Shown here piece after piece: positions 11,631 to 20,643 of a DNA stretch of 64,000 nucleotides. The translations under genes were made by a program, and so were the position numbers. Position 1 is the first letter of the stretch; each line of letters begins with the position of its first letter. The notes under the pieces were generated by a model. That model saw nothing but the letters and a program-made list of their open reading frames with translations. It made no database searches and had not been told where the DNA came from. Source of the stretch: Hyphomicrobium sp. (GTDB taxonomy: Bacteria; Pseudomonadota; Alphaproteobacteria; Rhizobiales; Hyphomicrobiaceae); contig NZ_WBUE01000020.1 of assembly GCF_009026145.1 (NCBI RefSeq), positions 1 through 64,000 on the forward strand, given 5' to 3'.

Positions 11631-11989
11631 CCACGGCCCCCGCCTGACGTGGATCGCGGACTTCGTGAGATGACGGCATTCCGCTCGCCTCCCCCCATCA
11701 CGTCATTGCCGGCGTCATGGCGGAGCCATGCTTCGCATGGACGGCCGGCACCCACGCAAGTCGACGCGGCGGATCCGGTGTCGCGATTGAGTACGCTGAA
11801 GCGTAGCGGGGGGCGGCCACGGTAGTCTGCGCTGAGATTGGCGTGGATCGCGCCCTTCGCCGCGATGACGGGCATTTACTGGCCATTGAGACAATTCGCG
11901 ACATCACTTGTTTCTGCCCGTTGAAGCTGGCACGCATCGGGCCTACGTCGGAATGGCAAGAGACGAACTAGCCGACGGAGAGACCCGCG
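11631..11989. repeat. Intergenic cluster of palindromic and direct repeats
   Basis: A spacer of 359 bases without a gene. Two related direct repeats, about 33 bases each (11648-11680 and 11842-11876, both starting CGTGGATCGCG and carrying ATGACGG), flank a nested hairpin: TGCCGGC (11707-11713) pairs with GCCGGCA (11744-11750), and inside it CCATGC-TTC-GCATGG (11726-11740) is perfect. Such elements are common intergenic repeats in this bacterial group. Open frames here translate only the repeats. Confidence 0.6.
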
Positions 11990-12244
11990 ATGAACGAGCG
12001 GATCGAGCGGGGTTTCATGGCCTTTCTCGGCGAGGGGCAGGAAGGCATCGGCGCGGTGCGCGAGGTTGCCCCCCAGCACATCGTCATCTACGTCGAGAAC
12101 AGCGGCGAGTTCATCGTGCCGCGCACGGCCGTGCGCCGCGTGCACGACAGCAAGGTGATCCTCGATCGACGCCTGCTCGACCGGGCACTACTGTCCGCCG
12201 TCGGCCACGCGCACGACCGCGAGGATCCCAATCTGGCCGGCTGA
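11990..12244 (+). CDS. Small PRC-barrel-like protein
   Basis: 84 residues. GGAGAG lies about 7 bases before the ATG. The core, EGIGAVREVAPQHIVIYVENSGEFIVPRTAV followed by RRVHDSKVILD, has the strand pattern of a PRC-barrel or DUF2171-type domain, a small beta-barrel that binds RNA or protein partners. The C-terminal 25 residues are helical and His/Asp-rich. No neighbour clarifies its job. Confidence 0.6.
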   Translation: MNERIERGFMAFLGEGQEGIGAVREVAPQHIVIYVENSGEFIVPRTAVRRVHDSKVILDRRLLDRALLSAVGHAHDREDPNLAG

Positions 12245-12395
12245 GCCGGCCCCCCGCGGCATTACACGCCCCTGTGCTTTGCGGAACAGCCCGCTGACGG
12301 GGTATAAGTCATAGCAGTTCCAATCCTGCGGGGCGGGTACGCTTCGGGCCAAGAGCCATGGGCGCCGCCGCTCCGCATTTCGATCGGGACACCAG

Positions 12396-12932
12396 ATGCT
12401 GCGCACGTTCTTTTCCGGCCTCGGAGTGCTGTTCGCCGCGCTTCTCGTCTTCAGCGCGAGCTTCCTCGGCAACGTCGCCGCCGACCTCTACCGCCATAGC
12501 GGCGAGCACGAGGCGGTTGCCGTCGAAATAACGCGCGAGCTGTCGCGCACCTGGAAGCTGGCGGATATCGAGCAGCATTATGTCGCCGACGCGCGCCAGG
12601 AGCTGTTGCCGGTTCTCGGCGCCGATCTCGACGACCTAAAGCCGCTCGGTGCTCTGCTCTATGCAGACAACGTGCGGGTGGAGATGCGCTGGTCGCGCGT
12701 CGACTGGCAGCGCATGCTATCGCCGGCCGTGGCCGCCGAGCGCCTCGCCGAGTTGATCAACCGATCCGTTAAGGTGTCCTTCGTCGGCAAATTCGCCGGC
12801 GGCCTCGCCGACGTGACGGCTGAGCTCAAACGCGAGGATGGGCGCATGAAGCTGTGGCGGCTACGCATCGACAGCCGGGAAAAGCCGCAGCCGGAGGAGT
12901 ATCCCGGTCGGCGCGTCATTAGCCACGCCTGA
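12396..12932 (+). CDS. Hypothetical exported or membrane-anchored protein
   Basis: 178 residues. Residues 5-30 form a hydrophobic helix (signal anchor or signal peptide). The rest is soluble, with alternating strands and helices (EITRELSRTWKLADIEQHYV, VRVEMRWSRVDWQRML, KVSFVGKFAGGLADVTAELKRE) that resemble a small alpha/beta domain for an extracytoplasmic role. No family is recognised. It stands alone between the PRC-barrel-like gene and corA. Confidence 0.55.
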   Translation: MLRTFFSGLGVLFAALLVFSASFLGNVAADLYRHSGEHEAVAVEITRELSRTWKLADIEQHYVADARQELLPVLGADLDDLKPLGALLYADNVRVEMRWSRVDWQRMLSPAVAAERLAELINRSVKVSFVGKFAGGLADVTAELKREDGRMKLWRLRIDSREKPQPEEYPGRRVISHA

Positions 12933-13071
12933 CCCGATCCCGTCAGCGATCCGAAGCCTTGCTGTATTGGCCTGCCAAACGGCGCCGGCGCAGCTCGACG
13001 ACGGTTGCGCGCGCTGTGCGGCGGGCGTAGGAAGCCCTCGATAAAGGTCGCTGGCGCCGGAGCCCAAGCGC

Positions 13072-14043
13072 ATGATGACGATCTACGAATCCAACGGCAA
13101 AGCGCTGAAGGTGCACGAAACCAGTGCGCCGCTGACCGGTAATTGCGTGTGGATCGATCTGCTGCAGCCGACCGCCGAGGAGGACAAATTCGTCGAGGAC
13201 GCGCTGGCGATCGATATCCCCTCGCGCGCCGAGATGCGCGAGATCGAGCCCTCCAACCGCTTCTATCAGGAGCGCGGCGCCTACTTCATGACCGCATCGA
13301 TCGTCTACAGTGTCGAGTCGCCGGTTCCGCAGACAAGCCCCGTGACCTTCATTCTCGCCGGCGACCGGCTGGTCACCGTGCGCTATGCCGAGCCGCGCGC
13401 CTTCCCGCTCTATCTGCAGCGCGTCGAGAAGGGCGATGCGCCGTGCACGACCGGCGCCTCGATCATGACCGGCCTGATCGACGCCATCGTGCACCGCATG
13501 GCGGACCTCATCGAGCGCATTCAGGACGAGGTCGACCGCCTCGCGCAAGCCGTCTTCGACCTGCGCGGCGGAGTGCAGACGCGCAACCGCCGCCTCGACG
13601 TTTTGCTGAAGCGCATCGGCAAGACCGGCGACAACACAGCTCGCGCCGAGGACAGCGCCGCCTCGCTCAATCGGCTGCTTCTCTACTTCGTGCAGGCGAC
13701 GCAGGACCGTGAGGACGACCCGCGCATCCGCCAGCGCATCAAGGGCGCGCAACGGGACATCAACTCGCTGATGGACCACACCAAGTTCCTGTCGCAGCGC
13801 ATCAGTTTCATCCTCGATGCCACGCTCGGCATGATCAACATCGAGCAGAACCAGATCATCAAGCTGTTCTCGGTGATGGCCGTCGTCCTGCTGCCGCCGA
13901 CCCTGGTGGCGTCCGTGTATGGCATGAACTTCAGGCACATGCCGGAGCTCGAATGGACGCTCGGCTATCCGTGGGCGCTCGGACTGATGGTGCTCGCCGC
14001 CATCGGCCCCATCATCTATTTCCGCCGCAAGGGCTGGTTCTAG
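13072..14043 (+). CDS. corA: CorA-type magnesium/cobalt transporter
   Basis: Pentameric channel for divalent cations in the inner membrane. 323 residues: an acidic cytoplasmic domain, a long helix rich in Arg/Asp/Leu (about 150-250), then TM1 ending in the signature YGMNF (283-287) at the pore mouth, and TM2 (303-316) with the basic tail FRRKGWF. The start is the first ATG of the ATGATG pair. Its TAG stop codon is the first triplet of the repeat at 14040-14116, and chrA converges from the other side. Confidence 0.95.
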   Translation: MMTIYESNGKALKVHETSAPLTGNCVWIDLLQPTAEEDKFVEDALAIDIPSRAEMREIEPSNRFYQERGAYFMTASIVYSVESPVPQTSPVTFILAGDRLVTVRYAEPRAFPLYLQRVEKGDAPCTTGASIMTGLIDAIVHRMADLIERIQDEVDRLAQAVFDLRGGVQTRNRRLDVLLKRIGKTGDNTARAEDSAASLNRLLLYFVQATQDREDDPRIRQRIKGAQRDINSLMDHTKFLSQRISFILDATLGMINIEQNQIIKLFSVMAVVLLPPTLVASVYGMNFRHMPELEWTLGYPWALGLMVLAAIGPIIYFRRKGWF

Positions 14044-14116
14044 TGTCCTGATTCCGAAGTTCGCCAGAGCTCGTTGCTGGGGGAGGAGCGAACTTCGGAA
14101 TCATAAGGGACACTAG
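14040..14116. repeat. Palindromic repeat, element A, copy 1
   Basis: Terminal arms TAGTGTCCTGATTCCGAAG and its complement (CTTCGGAATCATAAGGGACACTA) form a stem of about 23 bp with a four-base bulge and a loop of about 25 bases. CTAG occurs at both ends. A related copy is at 46122-46200, and a hybrid at 55226-55299. Structure and CTAG ends resemble a MITE using a TA duplication (IS630-like), or a transcribed hairpin that could act as a bidirectional terminator between convergent genes. Confidence 0.85.
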
Positions 14117-14129
14117 AATCATAGACCTG

Positions 14130-14205
14130 CTAGTGTGACTCAGATCGAGAAATTCGCTCGATACCTCACTGCTGATTATGGCGAATTTCTCCATCATCAC
14201 ACTAG
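14130..14205. repeat. Palindromic repeat, element B, copy 1
   Basis: The arm CTAGTGTGACTCAGATCGAG, followed by AAATTCGC, pairs with GCGAATTTCTCCATCATCACACTAG, with small mismatches. It is separated from element A by a 13-base spacer (14117-14129). The chrA stop codon (complement of 14202-14204) lies in the CTAG terminus. The same A-spacer-B arrangement recurs at 46122-46289. Confidence 0.85.
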
Positions 14206-15518
14206 GCAGGCGCGAGGCCGAGCCACAGCAGCGCCGCCGCGCCGCACGCGCCGAGCGTCGCCACGATGCCCCAGCGCAGCGCGAAGATGAGCACGAGAGC
14301 GAGACACGACAGCGCCAGCGCGGCGATGTCGAGCGTCGATGCATCGGGCACGTAGAGGCGCAGCGGCCCAGCCTGCCGCTCATCTACATGCGCGAAGACG
14401 ACGTGCAGCGCGAACCATAGCGACAGGTTGGCGATGACGCCGACCACGGCCGCGGTGACGGTGCGCAGCGCGGAAGCGAGACGCGGGGCGTGCGTCAGGC
14501 GCTCGACGTACGGCGCGCCGACGAAGATCCACAGGAAGCAGGGCGCGAACGTCGCCCACAGCGTGACGAGCGCGCCGAGCGCGCCCATGGCGACGCCGCC
14601 TGCGCGCAGCGCGGCGATGTAGCCGACGAACTCGGTGACGAGGATGAGCGGGCCATTGGTCGTCTCGGCGAGTCCCAACCCATCGAGCATCTCGCCGGCA
14701 GTGAGCCACCGATAGCCGCTCACCGCTTCCTGCGCCATATAGGCGAGGACGGCGTAGGCGCCGCCGAAGGTGACGACGGCGAGCTTGGAGAAGAAGAAGG
14801 CGAGCTGCGCCAGCACGTGTCCGGAGCCGAACACCGCGGTTACCGCGAAGAGGGGCACCAGCCACACGGCCAGCCACGTGGCGAGGGTGCCGAGGGTCTT
14901 GGAGACAGGAACCGGTGCCATCGCTTCGGCTTGCGCCGGCATCGCGCCAGGTGCGCGCAGGAAATAGCCCGCCACCGCCGCCGCCAGGATGACCAGCGGA
15001 AACGGCAGGTCGAGGAAGAAGATGGCGACGAATGCGGCGAAAGCGGCGGCCCAGTCGAGCCGGCCCTTGATGGCCCGCTTGCCGACGCGCACCAGCGCCT
15101 GCAGCACGATGGCGAGGACGGCCGCCTTTACGCCGACGAACAGCGCCGCCACGGTCGGCGTAGCCCCGTAGGCGCCGTAAAGCATGGACAGCGCGAGCAC
15201 CAGCGCCGCGCCCGGCGCGACGAACAGGAGGCCGGCGGCGAGGCCGCCCTTGACACCGTGCAGGCGCCAGCCGGCGTAGGTGGCGAGCTGCATGGCCTCG
15301 GGGCCGGGCAGCAGCATGCAGAAGCTCAAGGCGGAGAGAAAGCGGCGCTCGTCGAGCCAGCGCTGCTCGTCGACCAGCACGCGGTGCATGAGCGCGATCT
15401 GCGCTGCCGGTCCCCCGAACGAGAGCAGTCCGATCTTGCCGAACACGGCGACGAGCTGACGGAAGGACGGGAGTGAGGATGCGGGCTGCCGGTCTTGAGT
15501 GTTGCTCGAGCGTTCCAT
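14202..15518 (-). CDS. chrA: Chromate transporter, ChrA (CHR) family
   Basis: Inner-membrane exporter of chromate, giving chromate resistance in characterised members; other substrates are possible. 438 residues from the ATG at 15518; the frame is open to 15722 but the extra N-terminus is unlike the family. Two homologous CHR halves are present: the first has FGKIGLLSFGGPAAQIALMH and LPGPEAMQLATYAGW, the second has FFSKLAVVTFGGAYAVLAYM and GLAETTNGPLILVTEFVGY. About ten hydrophobic helices. The stop codon lies in repeat element B. Confidence 0.93.
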   Translation of the reverse strand: MERSSNTQDRQPASSLPSFRQLVAVFGKIGLLSFGGPAAQIALMHRVLVDEQRWLDERRFLSALSFCMLLPGPEAMQLATYAGWRLHGVKGGLAAGLLFVAPGAALVLALSMLYGAYGATPTVAALFVGVKAAVLAIVLQALVRVGKRAIKGRLDWAAAFAAFVAIFFLDLPFPLVILAAAVAGYFLRAPGAMPAQAEAMAPVPVSKTLGTLATWLAVWLVPLFAVTAVFGSGHVLAQLAFFFSKLAVVTFGGAYAVLAYMAQEAVSGYRWLTAGEMLDGLGLAETTNGPLILVTEFVGYIAALRAGGVAMGALGALVTLWATFAPCFLWIFVGAPYVERLTHAPRLASALRTVTAAVVGVIANLSLWFALHVVFAHVDERQAGPLRLYVPDASTLDIAALALSCLALVLIFALRWGIVATLGACGAAALLWLGLAPA

Positions 15519-15997
15519 GCGATGCCTCCAAAGGCGTTGGAGACGGCGCTTGGACACGAGGTCTAACGGGGCGGCCCGTCTTGCCCCACGCAACATGCTA
15601 CGCGCCCGACACGCACGCAGCAACCCGCTGTCGCTGTGGTTGTCCCCATGCATGCGACCCGCCGTCGCGCCTGCCAGCCGGCAAGCGGAAGCTAACTCCT
15701 TCACGCGCCGACGTTCCTTCAAATGTTGCGCGAGTGTCGCTCAAATTGAAGCATTGACCGCCACAATTAGCGGTGGTCGGTAGCGCGCACCAGGACGGGG
15801 GGCACTCCCCAATCATCTCTGAAGGCGGCTGAACAGGTTCTGGTGTTCCGCTCCGGACTTCGAACTGCGCAAGACGATCCCTTCCCACCCAAATCGCACG
15901 CCGCTCAACGAGCGCGCCTCCAGGCTTCCACCGAGATGCCTGGTTCGGGGATCGGCATATGTCCCGAGCATTCGCCGCCCGCAACGAGGAGTACGAA
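15519..15997. other. 479-base gap with no convincing gene
   Basis: Divergent region between chrA (minus) and rlpA (plus). A minus-strand frame at 15598-15984 is open but has a random-looking composition and no ribosome site. Promoters for both flanking genes probably lie here, for example in the A+T-richer part near 15720-15780. No repeat or RNA gene is seen. Confidence 0.4.
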
Positions 15998-16717
15998 ATG
16001 CGGACCTACCTTTCTTCCGCCTTGACCGTTGTTGGTTTTGGCCTGCTGACGTTGTCGCCGGCCAGCGCCGAGAACGCCCCGTGGACCTGCATGAGCCCGG
16101 CGTTTGCCTGCGGCGGGGCGCCGGCAGCCACGAGCTATCGCTCTTACGAATTCTCTGGCGAACGCACGTATCGTCGCCAAGCGAGCAGCAAGCGCAAGAG
16201 CGCCAAGGTCGCCAAGCACGAGACCGCCAAGCCGCAGGCCGAGCGCCAGCAGCAGACCAAGGTCGATCTGCCTGAGCGCAAGGAGCAGGCCAAGGTCGAC
16301 CTGCCCGAGCGCAAGCAGACGCAGGCCGAGGCGGCGACCGAGAGCAAGGCACCCGTGCTCGAGAAGAAGCCCGAGATCGCCGTGCGCAAGGTCGAGACGA
16401 CGGAGCGCGCCTACCGCACCACGTCGTCGCAGTCGGGCATGGCCTCCTACTATGGCACCGAGTCCGGCTCGCGGACGGCGTCTGGCGCACGCTTCAATCC
16501 CGGCGCCATGACAGCCGCGCATCGCACGCTGCCGTTCGGCACCAAGGTGCGGGTCACCAACAAGCGCAACGGCAAGTCGGTGGTCGTCACCATCAACGAT
16601 CGCGGGCCGTTCATTCGCGGGCGCATCATCGACCTGTCGACGGCCGCGGCCGGCGTCATCGGCATGAAGTCGTCCGGCGTCGCGCCGGTGACCGTCGAGC
16701 GCATCGCGACCAACTGA
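15998..16717 (+). CDS. rlpA: RlpA-like septal-ring lytic transglycosylase / rare lipoprotein A
   Basis: 239 residues from the ATG at 15998 (GAGGAG 8 bases before). Signal peptide (cleavage near ASA-EN), a linker, and a double-psi beta-barrel domain (about 147-237: [36 protein letters not shown]). Asp201 and His175 match catalytic residues known in Pseudomonas RlpA, which cleaves denuded peptidoglycan at the septum. The linker carries two exact-length 11-residue repeats ([10 protein letters not shown] at 86-96 and 97-107). There is no lipobox and no C-terminal SPOR domain, so septal targeting would have to be different. Confidence 0.9.
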   Translation: MRTYLSSALTVVGFGLLTLSPASAENAPWTCMSPAFACGGAPAATSYRSYEFSGERTYRRQASSKRKSAKVAKHETAKPQAERQQQTKVDLPERKEQAKVDLPERKQTQAEAATESKAPVLEKKPEIAVRKVETTERAYRTTSSQSGMASYYGTESGSRTASGARFNPGAMTAAHRTLPFGTKVRVTNKRNGKSVVVTINDRGPFIRGRIIDLSTAAAGVIGMKSSGVAPVTVERIATN

Positions 16718-16740
16718 CGGCGCCTACGCTAGAACGAATG

Positions 16741-16771
16741 AGGCGGCGGGACGCGAACCCCGCCGCCTTTT
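16741..16771 (+). terminator. rlpA: Rho-independent terminator after rlpA
   Basis: GGCGGCGGG, an eight-base loop, CCCCGCCGCC, then TTTT. It lies 24 bases after the rlpA stop codon and the T run is in the rlpA direction. Confidence 0.85.
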
Positions 16772-16794
16772 CATTTGTGCAATTGGATCTACGC

Positions 16795-16980
16795 TCAGCC
16801 GACGATGAGGCTGTGCAGCGTGGCGAAGTCGGGAAGGAAGCGTGCCACACCCAGCTCGCGCACGCCGACCAGCAGCATGCCCCCGACCACGACGGCGGCG
16901 CCGCCCAAGGCGACACAGACGGCCGCGCACGGTCCGGCGAGATGGCGGGGATCGTTGAGATAATCGCTCGGGGCCTTCAT
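16795..16980 (-). CDS. Small single-helix membrane protein
   Basis: 61 residues. The frame is open further upstream, but AGGAG lies at a good distance before the ATG at 16980. A short polar N-terminus (APSDYLNDPRHLAG) is followed by one long hydrophobic segment (about 17-40), then LGVARFLPDFATLHSL. No family is recognised. It stands between the rlpA terminator and the HTH gene, which is divergent from it. Confidence 0.5.
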   Translation of the reverse strand: MKAPSDYLNDPRHLAGPCAAVCVALGGAAVVVGGMLLVGVRELGVARFLPDFATLHSLIVG

Positions 16981-17167
16981 GGCATTGAGCTCCTGATCAC
17001 GGCGGTGCGGCCACACCGCACCTGGGCGAATTCCACCTCGACACTGCCCGCGCCGCCCCGGAAAGACGAGGCGCCCAACCCCCAACTTCCAGGAAACGCA
17101 GCTAGCGCGTGGTTCCGTTTGCCCAGAGGGGAGAATTGCCGGTAGATTCCGGCAAATTGCGTTCGCA

Positions 17168-17977
17168 ATGGCGTCCACTCCGAGGCAGACCGCAGCCATG
17201 AAGGCCACCGTGTCGAGATCAGCGCGTGAATCGGCCATCGCCCAGATCAAGACCGCAATGATCGAAAAAAAGCTGACGCAGGCTGAGCTTGCGGATGCCG
17301 CCGACTGCCACGAGAAGACCATCCAGAACCTGCTCGGCGGCCGCTCGGTGCGTGATCAGACGCTATTCGACGTATGCATGGTTCTCGGGCTCGACTTCGA
17401 CAAATTGCAGGGCGCCTGGAACGGGGTCGGGACCGCGACGCCGGCCCCGCCCGAGTTGCAGGGCGAAAACGGCGGCGTCGTCGCCCCGCTGTACATGGGC
17501 GCCTACACGCGCGCCGCGGTCGACCACTACATCGGCAGCTACCTCACGCTGCGCGCCTCGTTCTCGCGTCCGGAGTGCATCGTCGCCTACCGCACCGACG
17601 TCACGTGGGATCCGGACTGGCCGAGCCTGCTGTTTCAGGAGCGCGACCGGCTGGATGCCCCCTACTCGCATCGCGGCCGGCTCTACATCCCGTCCTCGTC
17701 CATGTTCATCCACCTGGTGTCGCTGACCAAGGGCGCCATGCGCATGGTCGTCGTCTCGCAGGTGGATCGTTTCGGCGAGATGCGCGGCATCATCACCACC
17801 ATCCACAAGCACGGCGCCATGCTGATCCCGGTGGCGACGCCCATCGTGTACGCCAAGCGCGAGGCGTTCGACGGCAACCTCGGCGACATCACGCCGGCGA
17901 GCCCACTGTATCCCGCCTACAAGAAAGCGCTCGACGAGACGGTGAGCGACGGCTACGCGCGCCTCATCGGCCCCTAG
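17168..17977 (+). CDS. HTH (XRE-type) transcription regulator
   Basis: 269 residues. Residues about 27-72 form a Cro/C1-type helix-turn-helix (KTAMIEKKLTQAELADAADCHEKTIQNLLGG, then RSVRDQTLFDVCMVLGL). The C-terminal 170 residues (PLYMGAYTRAAVDHYIGSYLTLR, ECIVAYRTDVTWDPDWPSLLFQE) are a separate beta-rich domain, possibly a ligand sensor of a kind I do not recognise. An internal ATG at 17198 is an alternative start. It converges with modC (53 bases between stops), so it is not obviously the mod regulator. Confidence 0.8.
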   Translation: MASTPRQTAAMKATVSRSARESAIAQIKTAMIEKKLTQAELADAADCHEKTIQNLLGGRSVRDQTLFDVCMVLGLDFDKLQGAWNGVGTATPAPPELQGENGGVVAPLYMGAYTRAAVDHYIGSYLTLRASFSRPECIVAYRTDVTWDPDWPSLLFQERDRLDAPYSHRGRLYIPSSSMFIHLVSLTKGAMRMVVVSQVDRFGEMRGIITTIHKHGAMLIPVATPIVYAKREAFDGNLGDITPASPLYPAYKKALDETVSDGYARLIGP

Positions 17978-18030
17978 CATCACGGGGCTGCAGGTTGGAC
18001 GAGCGCGCATCCGCCCTGTAATCAGTGTAA

Positions 18031-19104
18031 TCAGTCTTCGCGCATTACATGGATGCCTGCCGGGTCGAGCTGTGCGCTGACAACGGCGCCGACCTGCATA
18101 TTGCGCGCGGCTGCCTCGCGCGCGCCGATCTTCAAGCGCAGACGGAGCGTCTCGAGATCGAGAATGAGTCCGATCAAATCGCCCAGCGGCTGCACGTCGG
18201 CAACCGTCCCCATCATCACGTTGACCGCTTCGGCATCGCTCGCAACGAGAGAGATGCAGTCGGGCGGCAGCAGGGCGCTGACGCGGTCGCCGGCCCGGGC
18301 GCCGTTGGTCGAGGCGACGGCGAGCGTGTGCGGACCGCAGCGAATGTGGCCTGCATCCTGCACCGTGGCAGGAACCAGATTGGCTTGTCCCATGAGCCGT
18401 GCGACACGCGCATCGGCGGGGCGCAGACGCACCTCGTCGGGGGCGCCGATCTGCAGCGTCTTGCCGCCATGCAGCACGCATATACGGTCGGCCAGCGCCT
18501 GCGCCTCTTCTAGATCGTGCGTGACGAGCACAATGGGGACATCGAGCGAGCGATGCAGGGCCGCGAGCTCCTCCTTCAGTGCCTCGCGCGTCATGCGGTC
18601 GACGGCGGAGAACGGCTCATCGAGCAGCAGAACCTTGGGATCGCGCGCCAGGGCGCGGGCCAGCGCAACCCGCTGACGCTCGCCGCCGGAGAGCTGATCC
18701 GGGCGCCGCGCTTCGAGGCCCTTGAGATGCACGCGCGCGAGCAGTCCCGCCGCCAAGCGGCTGCGCGCCGGCTCCGTGAAGCGGAGCATGGCAAGGCGCA
18801 CGTTGTCGAGGGCGGAGAGGTGCGGGAACAGTGCGTAGTCCTGGAACACCAGGCCGACGCTACGCGCCTGCGGGGAAAGGTCGATGCCTGCGTCGGTGTC
18901 GAGCCAGGTTTCGCTGTCGGCGACGATGCGTCCCGCCTGCGGGTGGTAGAGGCCGGCAATGCAGCGCAGCACAGTGCTCTTGCCGCTGCCCGACGGGCCG
19001 ATGAGGGCAAGGAGCTCGCCGGGTCGGCAGGCGAGCGTCACGTCGAGCGGGATCGGGCCCGCCTGATTGAGCGCGACCGACAGCGCCGTTGGGTCATGGC
19101 GCAT
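18031..19104 (-). CDS. modC: Molybdate ABC transporter, ATP-binding protein
   Basis: Energises molybdate import with ModA and ModB. 357 residues: Walker A GPSGSGKST (36-44), Q-loop in VFQDYALFPH, signature LSGGERQR, Walker B VLLLDEPFSAVD, and the switch His in LVTHDLEEA. A C-terminal MOP/TOBE domain (about 290-350: VMMGTVADVQPLGDLIGLILD) may bind oxyanion. It overlaps modB by 11 bases, so is translationally coupled to it. Confidence 0.95.
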   Translation of the reverse strand: MRHDPTALSVALNQAGPIPLDVTLACRPGELLALIGPSGSGKSTVLRCIAGLYHPQAGRIVADSETWLDTDAGIDLSPQARSVGLVFQDYALFPHLSALDNVRLAMLRFTEPARSRLAAGLLARVHLKGLEARRPDQLSGGERQRVALARALARDPKVLLLDEPFSAVDRMTREALKEELAALHRSLDVPIVLVTHDLEEAQALADRICVLHGGKTLQIGAPDEVRLRPADARVARLMGQANLVPATVQDAGHIRCGPHTLAVASTNGARAGDRVSALLPPDCISLVASDAEAVNVMMGTVADVQPLGDLIGLILDLETLRLRLKIGAREAAARNMQVGAVVSAQLDPAGIHVMRED

Positions 19105-19768
19105 GCGTGCCGGTCCTCTGGCGCCGCGCCAGCATATGCACGACGGCGATGGCGATGAGCGAGAAGGCGAGCAGGACGGCTGACATCACGCCCGCCTCCT
19201 CGATGTGGAACGCCTGCACGCGATCGTAGATGGCGATCGACAGCACCTGCGTCTCGCCGGGAATGCTGCCGCCGATCATCAAGATGACGCCGAACTCGCC
19301 GAGCGTATGGGCGAACGTCAGCGCGACAGCGGAGACGATACCGGGCCAGGCGAGCGGCAGCTCGATGCGCCGCATCGTCTCCCAGCTCGACAGGCCGCTG
19401 ACGAAGGCGGCCTCGCGCACGTTGCGGGGAATGGCCTCGAAGGCGCGCTGGATAGGCTGCACGGCGAACGGCAGGTTGATGATCAGCGAGGCGACGAGGA
19501 TGCCCGCGAAGGTGAACACCAGCGGTGTCCCGAACGCCGCCCTGAGCAGGTTGCCGAAGCTCGATTGGGGCGAGAAGGCGACGAGCAGGTAGAACCCCAG
19601 CACCGTCGGCGGCAGCACCAGCGGCATGAAGATCAGCGCTTCAATACCACTTTTCAGCGGCACACGGCTCCAGGCGAGGAAGCGCGCGATCGCTATGGCT
19701 ACGGGCAGGAGCAGGATAACCGTCCACGCGGCGAGCTTCAGCGACAACGAAGATGCGGTCCAATCCAT
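19094..19768 (-). CDS. modB: Molybdate ABC transporter, permease
   Basis: 224 residues with five hydrophobic segments. The EAA-loop consensus for docking to ModC is EAAFVSGLSSWETMRRIELP followed by LAWPGI, and HTLGEFGVILMIGGSIPGET is the conserved molybdate-permease segment. It begins 9 bases after the modA stop and its end overlaps modC, so modABC form one operon. Confidence 0.95.
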   Translation of the reverse strand: MDWTASSLSLKLAAWTVILLLPVAIAIARFLAWSRVPLKSGIEALIFMPLVLPPTVLGFYLLVAFSPQSSFGNLLRAAFGTPLVFTFAGILVASLIINLPFAVQPIQRAFEAIPRNVREAAFVSGLSSWETMRRIELPLAWPGIVSAVALTFAHTLGEFGVILMIGGSIPGETQVLSIAIYDRVQAFHIEEAGVMSAVLLAFSLIAIAVVHMLARRQRTGTHAP

Positions 19769-19777
19769 CGCCGAGCT

Positions 19778-20587
19778 TTAGTTGGTTGCCGGAAGGACGA
19801 ATCCGTAGCGCTGTAGAATCGCTCGCGCTGCAGGCTCTTGCACGAAATAGTAAAATTTGTCCGCCACGGCGCCCGCGTGCTTGAGCAACACCATTCTCTG
19901 ACGCAACGGCGCATGCAGGCTTTCGGGCAAAAGTGCCCAGGTGCCGCGATCTGCGACCTCAGGCCGAAGGACGAGGGACAGCGGGACGATTCCCCCTTGG
20001 GCAGATCCCGAAGCGGCAAACTGGGCGGCCTGCGAGGCGTTCTCCCCAAGAACGAGGCTCTGCTCGATATTGTGCCATAGCCCGAGAGCCAACAGCGCTT
20101 CTCGCGCAGCGCGGCCGTAGGGCGCGTGTTCGGGGTTGGCGATCGCGAAACGCTCGATGCGGCCTTCGTTCAGTGCGACAGCAAGCCCAGCGAGATTGCC
20201 GTCGACCTCGAGCGGCGAGCCGGTCGGGGCAAAGATGACGATACGCCCCACTGCATAGAGAGTGCCCTCATCGCGGGTCAGCCCACGCGCGGCCAGCTGC
20301 TTCACATATGCCTCGTCGGCGGACAGATAGACCTCGAATGGAGCACCGTGTTCGAGCTGAGTGAAGAAGTTCCCGGACGACCCGAATACCAGCTTGACCG
20401 AGTGTCCCGTTTGGTTGCGAAAGAGTTCAGCGACCTCGGCAAGAGCAAACCGCAGGTCGGCCGCAGCGGCGATCGATGGCGCCTCGTCGGCACGCGCGGG
20501 CGCGTGAGTGCTCACGGCCAGCATGGTGAATGCACCGACCAGCGCCAGCCGCTGCGCGGCGCGCAGCGCGCTCAGTGCAATGCTCAT
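19778..20587 (-). CDS. modA: Molybdate ABC transporter, periplasmic binding protein
   Basis: 269 residues from the ATG at 20587, with CGGAGGTGGTC before it; the frame continues far upstream but antisense to the patatin gene. Signal peptide, about 1-33 (cleavage near ARA-DE). Typical ModA features are SIAAAADLRFALAEVAELF, VKLVFGSSGNFFTQLEHGAPFEVYLSADE, and FAIANPEHAPYGRAAREAL. Ser and Tyr residues in these segments bind the oxyanion in known homologues. First gene of modABC. Confidence 0.94.
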   Translation of the reverse strand: MSIALSALRAAQRLALVGAFTMLAVSTHAPARADEAPSIAAAADLRFALAEVAELFRNQTGHSVKLVFGSSGNFFTQLEHGAPFEVYLSADEAYVKQLAARGLTRDEGTLYAVGRIVIFAPTGSPLEVDGNLAGLAVALNEGRIERFAIANPEHAPYGRAAREALLALGLWHNIEQSLVLGENASQAAQFAASGSAQGGIVPLSLVLRPEVADRGTWALLPESLHAPLRQRMVLLKHAGAVADKFYYFVQEPAARAILQRYGFVLPATN

Positions 20588-20643
20588 GACCACCTCCGTG
20601 CCGTTTCGGCCGCATGATAAGCAGCCGTCTCGGTCGCAGTCGA

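Noticed and set aside
11698..11937. Minus-strand 79-codon frame
   Set aside because: Its translation (VPAVHAKHGSAMTPAMT) is that of the intergenic palindromic repeat.
15598..15984. 128-codon minus-strand frame between chrA and rlpA
   Set aside because: No ribosome site, no recognisable domain, random-looking composition.
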